From Plazaster borealis (lineage: Eukaryota; Echinodermata; Asteroidea; Forcipulatida; Labidiasteridae): 64,000 nucleotides of DNA. A model generated the notes under the pieces. It was not told the origin of the DNA and did not search any database. It was given only the letters and a program-made list of their open reading frames with translations. The DNA is taken from NCBI GenBank assembly GCA_021014325.1, contig CM037461.1, positions 1,699,501 to 1,763,500 on the forward strand, in the 5' to 3' direction. Positions 1 through 13,100 of this stretch are shown here, piece after piece (positions within the stretch are counted from its first letter, which is position 1; the number at the start of each line of letters is the position of its first letter). The translations under genes were made by a program, and so were the position numbers.

Positions 1-768
1 ATTATTACAATTATTATTATTACAGGCATGTACGTATAACTAAAGATCACACAGCGCTGAAGGCACAAGATGGGGAAACTCGGGCTAACAATGTGAAATG
101 TGCACTGGAGGTAACTCTCTTGATGCAACAACACTCTAAAAATATATTAGTCAAAACAACACAAATTAGTCATACGAGACATGATTTTGATGTAAGTTAG
201 TCAAAATCATGTCTCGTATGACTAATTAGTGTTGTTTTGACTAATATATTTTTACAGTGAATAGATCAGTGCAGACAAAGACAATTGGTATCAATGATTA
301 TCAAAACATGAATTTGCTTGCTGAAATGTCGCCAACGCATATTTCACGTTCCAACAATAGACAATTACGCACCGCGCTCGACAATCATCGGAGGCCTAAT
401 GTGCATTAGCCTGAACATCTGACATCACACTTCGAGGCTCGTGAATAACGCCAGATACCAGCCTTGAGCGCCTGGCAGGATCCTGTCAGTCAATTCACAC
501 GAACATGTACCCAGTAAATAAAACACGCATGCATGTACAAACATTATGCACAAGCTGCATTTTTAAATGGATTTTGTAGCTAAAACAAGTGTCTACACTT
601 CCGTGTTTAAGCTAGACTGTTTCACGAGGTTTTGGCGAACGTCCATTTTTTGATAATTCCGCGATGACATAAAACAGCCATTGGCTTCAACTCCTTGTTA
701 CACATTGCGTTAAATCTTTGGTAGAATTTGATAGCCAATCGAAGAACTAGATTCGTGATCGCTCGCCC
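1..768. other. No gene seen; repeat-derived DNA upstream of the duplicated unit
   Basis: No exon with usable splice sites was found. The stretch holds the hairpin at 137-254. Around 40-100 and 300-430 are diverged pieces resembling the MITE at 23279-23537 (shared string AGCGC.GAAGG(C)GCAAGAT and a nearby CGCATATTTCACG). From 769 onward the sequence matches 22,123 onward. Confidence 0.5.
137..254. repeat. Near-perfect inverted repeat (MITE-like hairpin)
   Basis: The left arm starts TAAAAATATATTAGTCAAAA and the right arm is its reverse complement, ending CTAATATATTTTTA. Both arms contain AGTCATACGAGACATGATTT. The loop is only a few bases near 187-196. Confidence 0.85.
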
Positions 769-1023
769 ACGTTTGGGGGATATTCGGCCATGAAATGGTC
801 TATAGATAGAGCTCCACTAACCCATCTTGTGCTGTCGGCTGCTTTCTAACATTTTGGTTACAACCGGGAATGGGTGAACCCTGACACCCGGAATCCGGGT
901 CAATTCTGACCCAGGAGTTTTATATCGCGTACTTGTGTTCTCGTACGTACTGCCCGTTAATGCCTATCAGACGGATGTACCCAAACCTCAGGTCACAAAA
1001 CTCAACCAACACTGGGTCGATGT

Positions 1024-1154
1024 TTAATGTATCTTATCTGGTATCTTACAGATAAAGGGATATTTAGGATGATCCACCGTGCTGGAACCATCTTGCTGGT
1101 GGCCATATGTAAGGGTGTAGTTGACCAAACTGCCCTCTGCCAATACAGATATCC
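1024..1154 (-). CDS. Copy 1 exon 5: C-terminal half-lectin segment and stop
   Basis: Acceptor CGATCCTGCAG|GG, then ISVLAEGSLVNYTLTYGHQQ, then STVDHPKYPFICKIPDKIH and TAA. YPFIC is the usual last strand and cysteine of C-type lectin domains, and would pair with Cys53 of exon 1. NYT is a sequon. The paralogue at 22376-22506 keeps the exon with three residue changes and the same stop. No polyadenylation signal was evident just downstream. Confidence 0.78.
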
Positions 1155-4100
1155 CTGCAGGATCGAAGAAGGAACAGGTGGAAATAAATGTTAGACAATG
1201 AAGTACATGCAGTCTTTCCGTACTTGGTAACTCTGTCATGTTGCACAAACAAACGTTTTTGTTTGTTTTCCATTTTGATTATAATTATTTTTTTGTTCAG
1301 GTTAAAAATGAAAGCACAAGCTTGAGAGAAAAAAAATTGACCCCACATTGAATACGTCAACATTGTTCAAAAATGGCGTAGGAAACTGAAGTAGCCGAAG
1401 TAGGGGTTGAATCTTCGTGAATAATATGCTCGTATTTTATTACAGACACTTACCAGTAGGCCCAAGTCCCTGGTCGCTCATGCTGAACGTCGTTCCATGG
1501 CCTGTATTGATAAAACATGCCAAGGTAAGTTTATTCTGATTGTAACTGGCTTTATACCTTTATGTTCATACAGTTGTAACAAGTATATGGGATTTGAGGC
1601 AATGCATGGTGAGGTATCAACGTTTTTTCGGTTTGCGGTAACACCATGTGCATATCTACTTTGCTGTGTATATTCTGTTCTTTGAGAACTTGTCTTGCTA
1701 TGTATTCTTCTGCCGCGGAGTAGATTTCGGAATTCGGGAGACTAGTATACTGCCGGAGAGTAGATTTCGGAATTCAGGAGACTACCAAGTTCTGAGAAGA
1801 ACTGTCCTGCTTCTTAACTACTACCTTTGCGGAAGGTAGGAAATCGGTCGGGACTATTACTTTCGCCTAGTGGATCGGGGGGACCTCCCGTTAATAACTT
1901 CACTGACGCAGAGTGAGTTCGTAATTGGTCTAAATGTTTCGACTAGCTTGCTCTAGTCATTGTCAGGAGACGAGGTTTTATAACAAGGTTTTATATCTGA
2001 CCATGTGGACTTGGAATTAGTGCATGTCGTGCAGTATTGCTTTCGCGCCTTATACTTACCTTTATAGATCAACACAGATGCATTGTTGGATCCAGCCAGA
2101 GCTGTGCATGCTATGGCCATAGCACTGACTTGACTTGAACTCATCACCAATGTAGAGCGAACTACACACGTAGATACATTCACTGATTGGATCGTGTAGC
2201 CATCTCCTGAAGCGTCTAAGTTCACCCAACTATCGCTTTGTTTGTGGTACAAACTCCACGTGATGATCGGCCCAGATGCGTCGCTAGCCGTGCACTCGAA
2301 CTCGAGATCGCTCTTCATAACCAAACGGCGTACTCGTAAATCCCACTCTGAAAAAACCCATCACGTTGTGAGAAAACAAAATCTAACTGTAAATTGCATT
2401 AATTGTGATCAAAGTAAAAAAATGAAATAAAAAATGTTGTTTATGCTGGAAAAACCTTCGTTGGAAACTAACGCAAGTTAATAAAGACAGACCTGCCTCC
2501 CGTCCTCTATTAAATTGTCGCGGTCCCCGCTTCCAAACTCATAGGATTCTAACTGCCTCTAGCTACCGGGAAATCTCGGTGGTCTAGTTGGTAAGACATT
2601 TACTCTATAGAATGGCAAAGGTCGTGAGTACACAGTGCTTCACACACATCGGTGTACGGGTAAAACCAAATATAATACACACGTGACTGTTCCACGACCA
2701 ACCATAATGTATAAACTGTGCAAGGGATTGTTTAAAATATGAATTAATCTAATTTTCCAAGTGTTTGTAATTCTGGTGATGACTTGTCTCAACAACCAGA
2801 AAGTAAACTAACATTTTAAACTTCTTGATATTTGTTTTTACTCACCGCGTGATCCACAAGAGTAAATGTTATGTATCTGTTGTTTTGTAAGAATACCGGC
2901 AAACACTGTCAGTTGACTGTAAGCAGCAGAACCACCATATGTACGAGAATCTACTTCCTTTTTGCATTGGTTGCTCATACCCAAGTAGAGCTCTGTGCAA
3001 CCATCAGTAAGGCTTGCTTGCGAATCGGTAGATGTATCACTCGCAATGAATACACCATCAACGAAGAGCTCAAGAGCGTCATCAACCGCCACAGTGTCGT
3101 TGTCAAAAGATAAAGTCAGGTGAAACCATTTGTTTTGGGGTATATTTGCTGGGTCGTATGCCTTGATGTAAGTAAATGTCGATGTTCGGATTCCATACTT
3201 AAACTTGTTGTTTTGAAACAAAAAAGTAAGACCCCTGGCCAGATTTGTTTGTCCTCCAGAGCTGATGTAATACCTGGTACCAGCGAAACCTGATGACGTA
3301 TCTATATTGAGCCATAAAGACCACGTCATAGATTCACAGAGACCCGGGTCAGAGATACAGGTCCCACTGAAGTCACCAATGTTTAAGTATGAACCTGTTT
3401 TAGCATACACAGCGCATGCGTGATCAACTACGTCAGGCGCAGGAACTACTGCAACCAGGTTCGTATCATATCCAGCGAGTTGGTACCAGTCTCCACTTAC
3501 TGCAGCGGAGTCACATGACGTGACGTGGCTCTTCACAGGTCCCAGGGTTCGGTGCAGAATCGGAACAACATCTGCAAATTAAAAAGGGAAAATGAAACTC
3601 ATGGATGTATAATTTTTTTATATATTTTTTATACAAGACAAACAACTTCGAGACGCCAAACTCTCTTGACGTTATGATTAGTTCTACGCGATCTTTGAGT
3701 GATAGTTGGCATAATTGTCCAGTCAAAATGGTGGTTGACCCACCACTAATTGCAGCAGATATCTTTTTCACTGTTATCCATTTTAGATATGTCACCGCAA
3801 CACCATACTAAAAGTCTACTTAAATATGCCGCCACTATAAGACAAACCGATCTCCTGCTTTAACTCTGTATAAGCATCAAATAATGACAATATAAAGTTT
3901 CTAGACCCATGTTTTTATGGTCGGGGAATGTGATGAGCTAATTATGGATTATTTACATGCATAAAACTATGTGTAATATGAACATTAGTTGTCACCATAA
4001 AACCCCTTTTTCCGCAACAGGCCCAAATCTTTCAGTATTAGAGCACATGTGTATAACATTGGTAATTGTCAAAGACCAGTATCCACATTTGATGTGAACA

Positions 4101-7100
4101 TATACATAAAATAAAAAACCTGTGAAAGTTCGAGCTCATTCGGTCATTGGAGTCACGAGAAAAGAAGTGTGGGGAAAAACCTAAATGTTTTCACTGTTTT
4201 CAAACATTGAGTTTTGGACTTGCAAGATCAAAACCAATTGTTTTACTCGTGTCTTAAAAACTATTGTATTTCAAGCAAAAATATTTCAAAGGTAGTTTCC
4301 CACCACGTTAACATTTATATGTTCACTCCTACCAGTGTTATGCACACCCTTTAAGCACCCGATCATGATAATCATGATTTATACTATAAGTATATTTCTG
4401 GGAACCTTCCGAGCAGCCAAGGAGAGCAGGCGGGAGGACCAGCTTCATACTTTTTTAATAACTACACAATGTGTGGATCAATTCCGCTGATTTTTGTTTA
4501 ACTACCTTTAAACACCCCTCGTTCATACTGTCTTAATTTCTGGGTGAGTGAACTCAGAGGTTGAAAAAGTGTGGGAAAGCTGGGTCCCAATATAACGTAC
4601 ACAGCAAAATCCTACCGTGTGCACAAAAAACTTAATCCTTTCGAAATGTACTTTTTTGAAAATGAGTAGTGAACCAATGTGTACACTTCCAGCCGGGCTG
4701 TGCTGATGGTTACCCAGACGAGCTCGGTGGTCAACGCCGGCGGGGCTGCCTGTATTGGCGGGGCTATCCAAATGTCATGCTATCCGATGGCAAAACCGCT
4801 TGCGTCTGCATCAAGAATAAATTCAGTTTCTGCACACGGGTAAGCTAACATCGGAGCGGAGGTCAGACAGCTCTTTAGCACCTCAAATGCTTCTTGACAT
4901 TCGGCAGTCCATCTGATTTCCCTTCCCCATCCGTCACACGATTGAGTGGGCAAGCGATCCTGGCAAATCCTTTAATAAATCGTCTGTAGTATGATGCAAG
5001 GCCCAGGAAGCTTCGCACGTCAGTGACAAACATTGGCTGCGTCCAGTCTTCTACAGCAAGAACCTTTTCGGGGTCCGTTGCAACTCCTTCCGTCAACACA
5101 ACATGGCCAAGGAATTCCACCTTCCTCCTCAAAAGCTTACATTTTCTTGGCTTCAGGTTTAGATTTGATGCTTGTAGTCTTCCCAGAACCGAGCACAGTC
5201 TATGCATGTGATGTTCAAATGATTTGCCAACAACTATAACATCATCGAGGTACAGTACCGCCACTTGCCACTGAAGGCCGTCCAGCACTCTTTCTATTAG
5301 GCGTTCGAACGTAGAGGGCGCATTGCATAGCCCAAATGGCATTGTAACAAACTGATACAGTCCACCACGTCCAGTGAGAAAGGGGTCTTGTGACTGTCTT
5401 CTTCAGCTACTTCAACCTGCCAATAGCCGGAGGCGAGATCCAGTGTTGAGAAAAACTGTGATCCGGCTAAGGAGTCCAAATTGTCCTCAATGCATGGCAG
5501 GGGATGAGCGTCTTTTTTGTCACCTCGTTGAGTTTCCTTTAATCGATACAGAATCTGACGGATTATTATTAATTTTTTTAACAACTCGAAAGGGGAACAC
5601 AAAGGGCCATCGGAGGGCTCGATTATGCCCCAAGAAACATCTTTGCCACCTCCTCGTCTGCTACTTCTCGCTAGCTCAGGGGAATTGTTCTTGGCCTTTG
5701 TCGAATTGGTGGCACATTCTCGGCCACTGTGCTGTTTTGCGGTGTTGGTTCTACCGATGTCATCGTCCACCCTAGAGAATACACCGTCGTACTTCCGGAG
5801 AAACAGTTTTAATTGATCTTTTTCACCAGAAGTTAGACCTTCACAACTCAGTTCGGTCAAGAGATCGGTCAAGTGTTCTGGTACTTCTAACACAACTTCG
5901 TTGTCAATGTCTTTCCCTGCGTCGTGAACCTTGTTGACAACACCGACCAGCGGGTGATTATTAAACGTCGCCATGCTGTATACCGGGTCAGCGTTGCCGT
6001 GTCTGTACCTTTCATGAGAACCTGAGGCTGAGTAGACAAATTCATGATCCTTACTGGAACCACATGGCGTGTAGTGTCAACCAGGGCACTGGCAACCAAA
6101 ATAGTGTGGTCCTTTGCCAGCCTATCTCTGTTATGGAGCAAACCCCATGTATGCGTGGCTCTTGAGTCATCGTTTACAACCTGACATTCGAGAAGAACTT
6201 CCGTCATAGGTGGTACTATAACAGTTTCCATCAGTCGGACACGGTTGACTGTCGGCACCTCTGCACAAGGATGCATCGGTATATTGTAAGTACCAACTTG
6301 CAGACATTCGTCCTCCCAGAGCGAGGTGCATTTGTGTTTTCTCAAGAAGTCTAGACCAAGTATTGCATTGTCACTGACATCTGCCACCCACATAGTGTGT
6401 TCCAGTTTGCACCCACCTATTGATATGTTCATTTCGGCTCGACCGGATATTTTGAGTTTACTCCCATCTGCCTGACGGAATGTACGGTCGGGAGGAGTCA
6501 GCTTTGTTTTTTAGTCGTTGGCTATAAACAATCGGGTGGAAACAAAACTCTCAGTCGTTCCGGTGTCTATGAGGTAGGTCGAAGTCAGGTCCAGTAGTTT
6601 TCCATGCACATACAAACCAGTTATCTTTGACGAAGTTGAACCCAACCCATATCCTCGGTCTGATGACTTTTTCGAAATGTCAGTGTCATTCTTCTTACCG
6701 TCGCCATCTGTGGCCTTGACAGCCCTAGACCGACCAGCTTTCAGTGCCCTAAGCCAAGCTTTGGCTTCGTTAGTTATTTCGTGTGCGTCATCCAAGGTCT
6801 TTGGTTTTCCTTGAAACAGGGCTTGTTTCAGCTCAACGTCCTCCAATGCTTTATTGAATTTTTCAATAGTGAACTCCGGTTGAACTTCCACCCCACTGCC
6901 AGGTTACGCACGCCTCACCAGTTTTCTAATAGCTTGGCCTAGTTCAGCAAGCGTTTTACCTGGTCGTCGTCTTCTCGATTTCAGTTCCGCTCTATGTCTT
7001 ACTTGCTGTCTTTCTGATCCAAAACGGCGTTCTAAGGCTTTAACTAAGTCCTCATAGTTTGACTGTGATCCTTTACCGCGAGAGCAAGCTAACTTCAGCA

Positions 7101-10100
7101 CTGGGTCCTTCAAAGCCACCAGAAAGTAGTCGGCCATCTCAAGCTTGCTCCATTTGTCAGCAAATTCAGCGTGTAACTGTCTCTTCGGCTCATCCAACGT
7201 TCGGTCAAAACGAGTTGTCTTTTCTCGGTGAGACTTACTTCGGTAGCGTTGGTTAACTGCAGGTGACGTTGAGTCGTCCCAGGTTGATCGAGGCTGTTCC
7301 GTTTATCGGGGAGGGGGGTGCTCTCTCGCTGTTGCTTGACTGTCTTTTGGTCTGTTAGTGCAGCCTTAATCTCCATCAAAGTCTTCCTGATATCTTCAAA
7401 GGTCCGATAACCTGCCATCCTTCTCATTAAGGTTTATCCGTTGAAATAGAATCCCACCGCTGCCACCAATTGTAGCGTGATCTAATTGGGTTATTGTTTT
7501 AACCTGTTACCAAACACGTCCAGGAAAACACAACGGTAATCAGATAACTTCTTTTCATAAGGCTTTATTCAACATCAAAAACACGTCCACCCGGGACAAC
7601 ATCAGCATAGCGAACGCTCAACAACAAAAACATACACGCTAGAAAAGGGATTCAAAACAACGAACGCATCCTGCCAGCGTACCTGGATAACCTCTTGTCT
7701 CTTTTAGTTATACATTGTTATACATCAGTCAATGCGCGCGGCAATTTGTCCAATCACTGCATAGTTCACACAAAGTTTAGTCCAGCTGCCGTAGGAGCAC
7801 TCCTTCCATGATCCGACGGGGTACTCAAGCGCACCCGGCTGGGCTTCCGTCTATAATTATATAGAGCATACAGTTTGTGTTCGTTACAATACGTATCCCT
7901 CGAAGACAATTGTTGCCTTCCCAAACCTGTTTATCATTTAGTATCACGTGTGACAAATACTGCCAAAAGTATGCCTACATGGCCTTTGCAGACTTTGCAT
8001 CAGGGCACCTACATATAGCAGTGTCATATTATAATGGCAGTGGCGTATCTAGTGTGAAAAAAATTGGGACACAAGGGGTTTGCCATTTGTAATGGTGCAA
8101 TAATGGAAAATGTATGCAGTTTGCAAACTGGTGTATTTACTGACAGTTAAAACAATTGTTATGTTGGATGTGCAAATTGGATACAGGTAGCCAAATTAAT
8201 GTATTTGAAAAGTGGGAAGTATCTGTATACTGTGGCCATGTTCCCGAAGAGCCTTGACCCCAAAGAACTCTCTCTTTACTCACATCCATTCAACAAGTTA
8301 TCCAACGACCACGGAGAGAGGCAAAAGTTATCGCCAAAGTCAGGAAACTGGCTAAAGACTATGGCAGCTATCGTCCCATTCCCCACTCCTCTTTGTACAT
8401 CATACAAATTATTTGAGCATTTCCTACTTGCCAGGCTTTGTCCTCGAATAGAACCCATGCTGCCTGTCGTGCAAGCAGGCTTCCGACCTGGCAGAAGCTT
8501 TGCCTTTCAAGTTCTAGCTCTCACTACAATAATCGGGACTGCTACAAACGAGCTCTTAAAAAAAGCTTGACCTTCATCGATCTCTCCTCTGCGTACGACA
8601 CAATTTGGCTGCATGGGCTCTTGTAAAATGCCTCGAAGATCTTCAAAGGTCAAACTATTATGCGCGTCCTGTCTTGTATTATCAGCAATCGAAGATTGAC
8701 GGTCATACTTGGCGACCGGTTGAGCTCTATGAGGAAGAAAAATAAGGGCCTTCCAAAAGGATCTGTCTGGGCTCCAAAACTTTTCAATTTGTTGAATTAT
8801 AAATTATTTATTGTTTTTTTTTATTTGTATGTATTACTGGTAGTACTTAGAAATTTGATTGGTTATTGGTTGCTCAAAAGAGTCTGTGTTCAAAAGATTC
8901 CTGACTGATGGCAACTAGGCAAGAGCAAAATGGTCATAGACAAATGTCATAGTCAGATCATTGGATGTTTATTAGTAAGGTACTAAGGTTTTAAGTCGCT
9001 AGACTAAGGAACAATTTAAAGTAGATATCAATTTAGCATAGTCACATTAAAACCAGTTGTGTCACACATAACGCTGGAGCTGGACTAATCTTTGGGAATA
9101 CGCATGCGCAAAGCTTTTGAAAAATGTTTGATGTGTATTTTCTAATAATGTGACCATTCTCCTTGTTAGTATCGTATCTGGGATTATTCCGGGATGGGAT
9201 GGGAAACAACTTCTGACTGGAACGAACATAATCTGTAGATTTCAGAATTAAACTAATCGATGTTGGCACTCTTTAAAGGCAGTGGACACTATTGGTAATT
9301 ACTCAAAATAATTATTAGCACAAAACCTTACTTGGTATCAAGTAATGGGGAGAGATTGGTAGTATAAAACATTGTGAGAAACGGCTCCCTCTGAAGTGGA
9401 GTAGTTTTCGAGAAAGAAGTAATTTTCCACGAATTTGATTTCGAGACCTCAAGTTTAGAACTTGAGGTCTCGAAATCAAGCATCTGAAAGCACACAACTT
9501 CGTGTGACAAGGGTGTTTTTTCTTTCATAGTTATCTTGCAACTCCGACGACCGATCGAGCTCAAATTTTCACAGGTTTGTTATTTTATGCATATGTTGAG
9601 ATACACCAAGTGAGAAGACTGGTCTTTGACAATTACCAAAAGTGTACACTGTCTTTAAAAAAGACGATGAATGCCACTCCCCGACGATGGTAATAATAAG
9701 GACAAAATTAAAGGTAGGGAACGATATGATTTTGTCATTAATATTTGAGTGTCACAGTTTCGAATTGCCATCATGAAACATGACTCTTTAGCAAGGTTCT
9801 CCCGCGTCGCCATTTTACATTTCTTTAAGTGCGCCAAACTCTTTACTAAATTCGACATTGGTCACCGATTCGTTCCCTGCACTGACGTCAACACGATCAT
9901 ACGCTATGGAGGCAGGTGTACTATTTGTTCATGCACTCTGGGAAATCGTATTATACCCGGTGTATGAGGCTTTTTTTCTCATCATTATCAAACCTAATTC
10001 CCCTCATAGAGTCTAGGGATGATTTTTACCCATAAAAAGTGGAATAGGCTTGCTCTCTGTCCTCCTAGGCCTTTGATATGTACAGGGTTCATAACCAGCT

Positions 10101-13100
10101 GGATTACCATAAAACCCCGCCCTTTTGCCTTCCAACACACAAGCCTATATGGCTTATTAATCAAGGCCACAGTGGGTGCACTAACCTTTCTCTATGTACT
10201 AACACAGTGCGTAATACGATCGTGTACGAATGCATAGGAGATGGCCAGACACATGATTTTGTATTGAGGTTTTTATAGTGAACCATAGGGGCTATGTAAA
10301 TTAGCTTTAATATTAGTGTGATTGCTGAAGGTGTGTTGGGAGAAGATTTTTTTAAACATTCATTGCACGAAGGATAGCAAAATCCTACACAACTTTGTAG
10401 AGTCTGTTTACAGCACTTTTGCCGTGCGAAAATAATTTTGACACGGCGAAAGTGCGACGTTTAGCGCAGGTCTAATTGAAATGAAAGCTCGTAATTTTTT
10501 CGAGTCTATACAAAAAGGCTGTTTAAAATTGTAATCTAAATTTCGGGTCATATCGGACAAAATTCGGACCAAGCAATCAAGCATCTGTAAGTTGCATTAT
10601 TTGTTATCACACATTGCACTAATTTTATCGTGAAAGAATAGCCGAGCTGACTCAAAACGATGACGATCGTTACGAAACTGGAGCCCTGTAGATCTACATG
10701 TTTGTTTAAGTCACCATAACATTGAATACAAACTAGATATTCAGTTTTTGTTGGTTACAAAACCAAGGTGTTCGTGAGTGATGTCATCAAATTATGATTA
10801 AATGAATTGGTGACAAAAAAATTATGTTTGGTTCAGAAGTTAGTTTTTTCAATTATAAAACTTCAACTTCCGGTTTGAACTAGAAGTCAGGTCAAATGGG
10901 GTCACATTTTGTGTAGTGCTTGTTGAGATTGTAAAGACCTGTTTAATGACGTAATGATTTTAAAAATCCATTGTGTGCATGGTACAGGAGATATGTTTTT
11001 GACAGGTCGAATGGGGTCACACTGTGTTTTTTTTTTATAGTTTTTACATACTTTTCCAATTATGTATAGATTGTAAAAACCCATTGTGTAGTGCAGAAGT
11101 TATGATTTTTTGAAATTTTAAATTTCAACACCCGGTTTTAACCGGAAGTCGAGGTCAAATGAGGTCACAATGTGTACGTAAGTTGAGTCATTGGAGCCCT
11201 TTCGGATGACGCATAGATAGTAAAAATCCAAAGTGTGGTTCAGGAGTTATTATTTTTTCAAATACAAAATTTCATCTTCCGGTTTCAACCATGCTTCGAC
11301 CCCACGGTATACTGTATATCAAGTGCTGCAGTAGTACCGTGCCGGTATTGTTACGCTACCTGGTGAATTCAAAGCGGGGTGCTTGCGTAAAGAGCCTTGG
11401 ACAAGGCTAGCTGATGAGCCGAACACCTACAAAACAGAACAAAAACAAAGAGGTGTTCGTGCACATATTGCACGAATGCCTAATGATCATTTTATTCTTA
11501 CGCGCTTTATTTGCTCAGCTGTGACTACCCTGACTTCAGTATGTACAACTAAGTAGTGCCGCCAGTCTAACATTGACCATTAAGCTACATTTCAGTTTAC
11601 CAGTGAATCTCTATACTGAATATCTTGCTGACTACTGTAGACCCTAACTTCAGTGCACGCAAGTATGAATGAAGGTGCCAGGGAAGAAGTCTAATTTGAA
11701 GCTAAGTTTTCTGAATTTATACTTTATTTAATTGTATATAACTGCCAAAGTCATCCAAAGTCGGTCACAACTGGCACGGTTTATCATATGGTGTGGAAGG
11801 AAAAAAAACCATCTGCATCCCATGCAACGACCACCACTGTTTTGCAGTTAGCAGGGTGTGGATTATAGTGTCTGTGTCTGACAATGTTACTGACTCCAAC
11901 AGCGTTTTTGTTTTTTGATGTAGACATTGTAAATGAGCTTTAGCAAATAAGGTTTTCATTTTGCTTCTGCTGCACAATCAAACTTTGCAAGACAGCACCC
12001 TAAACTGTACTCTAACCTTGAGGCCTCCAAAAAATTTCAACTTGTGTTTTGTGTCATCACAGAGGAAAGACGCACATTGCACTTAAAATCATGGCAGAAC
12101 ATGCATAAGTCCCAGTTCATTGGTTTGAAACTACTTTTTGATGTGGAGTGCATGGATGTGAGTGGCTTTTACTAGTTTCTAATACTTTGACATAATTTAT
12201 ACTTCTGTTGTTTTCTTTGAATACTGTTTTTGTCAGTACACAGACTGTACAGTTTTTATGCCATGCACGACTTAAAAGGAGAATAGAAAACGGACTCAAA
12301 CACCTCAAATATTATCTTTTAACACCATCTAAATTGTTTGTAATTTTAATATTTACGGACATTAGTTTTGAATATATATTTTGTTTAGGTCAAAATCATT
12401 TCAATTCTACTGAAGTATAGTATTATCATAATGCACCAAATATTAGGGGTTTCAAATCAACATTACCATTAGGCCTTCAATAACCTTTCACAGCAGCTGT
12501 GCCAAACAGCACAAACAGTGCAAGACCGGTATGATGCTGTGCCATTTATAATAGGGTGAAGGGTGTCGGTTTCAGATTATCATTGTTCACTTAGTTAACT
12601 ATCAGCCACTACCACAGCAGAATCTCTTGGTCACAACTGAAGACACCGACTTCAGTAAATATAAACAACTGAGTATTGCCATCCACCATAGTCAAGTTGG
12701 AGACAGAATATTTTTTTCTGAAATTACATTCAAATTACCACGCCAAGTAGGCCGACAGAAAAATTGACGTGCGGCTGTTGCCTACCTAAATGATTACACA
12801 CAAAAATTCAGCAAAATGCTTTGTTACGGAATGAAAAGGAAACCATGGAAACGTTTCCAGCCATGCCAGGAAGGGAGAGCGGCGGCCTTATTGAGCCACG
12901 TATTCTTACTTTTTTGATGACAGCGTCAATGTTTGGCATGAATATTCAACTTATTTATAGATTGAAGCCGTGACAATTGCCAGCAGAAACCACTAATTTT
13001 GAAAGGCTTGCCTTGGGTTTCACGCGTTGAATGCGTTTCTTTGCACATTTTCAAAAAATGGTGGTGTGTTTTGGAAGGTACTGGGGTGGTGGGATTTAAA

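Larger units (their letters stand above)
769..4400. repeat. Duplicated unit, 3' gene part, copy 1 (matches 22,123-26,750)
   Basis: Begins GGGGATATTCGGCCATGAAA, identical to 22,13x, and runs through exons 5 to 2 and part of intron 1. Homology ends after CCCGATCATGATAATCA and TATATTTCTGGG, near 4,400 and 26,750. Copy 1 lacks the MITEs found at 22,552-22,925 and 23,279-23,537. Confidence 0.85.
4780..7888 (-). mobile_element. Truncated Ty3/gypsy LTR retrotransposon
   Basis: Read on the minus strand: LTR 7,888-7,471, a putative primer-binding region directly after it (GGTGGCAGCGGTGGG), a gag-like stretch, a protease with DTG, a reverse transcriptase with YLDD, and the first piece of RNase H (LDADASGFAIG near 4,800). 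The rest of RNase H, integrase and the second LTR are missing, so it is 3'-truncated. Several frameshifts show it is dead. It interrupts a LINE-derived tract that is uninterrupted in copy 2 near 27,500, so it inserted after the unit was duplicated. Confidence 0.82.

Noticed and set aside
4523..4771. 82-residue minus-strand frame beside the gypsy element
   Set aside because: No homology to integrase, RNase H or any domain; lies where the element is already truncated.
11400..11480. CTGATGAG at 11,408 as a hammerhead core
   Set aside because: Not followed by a stem and GAAA at the required distance.
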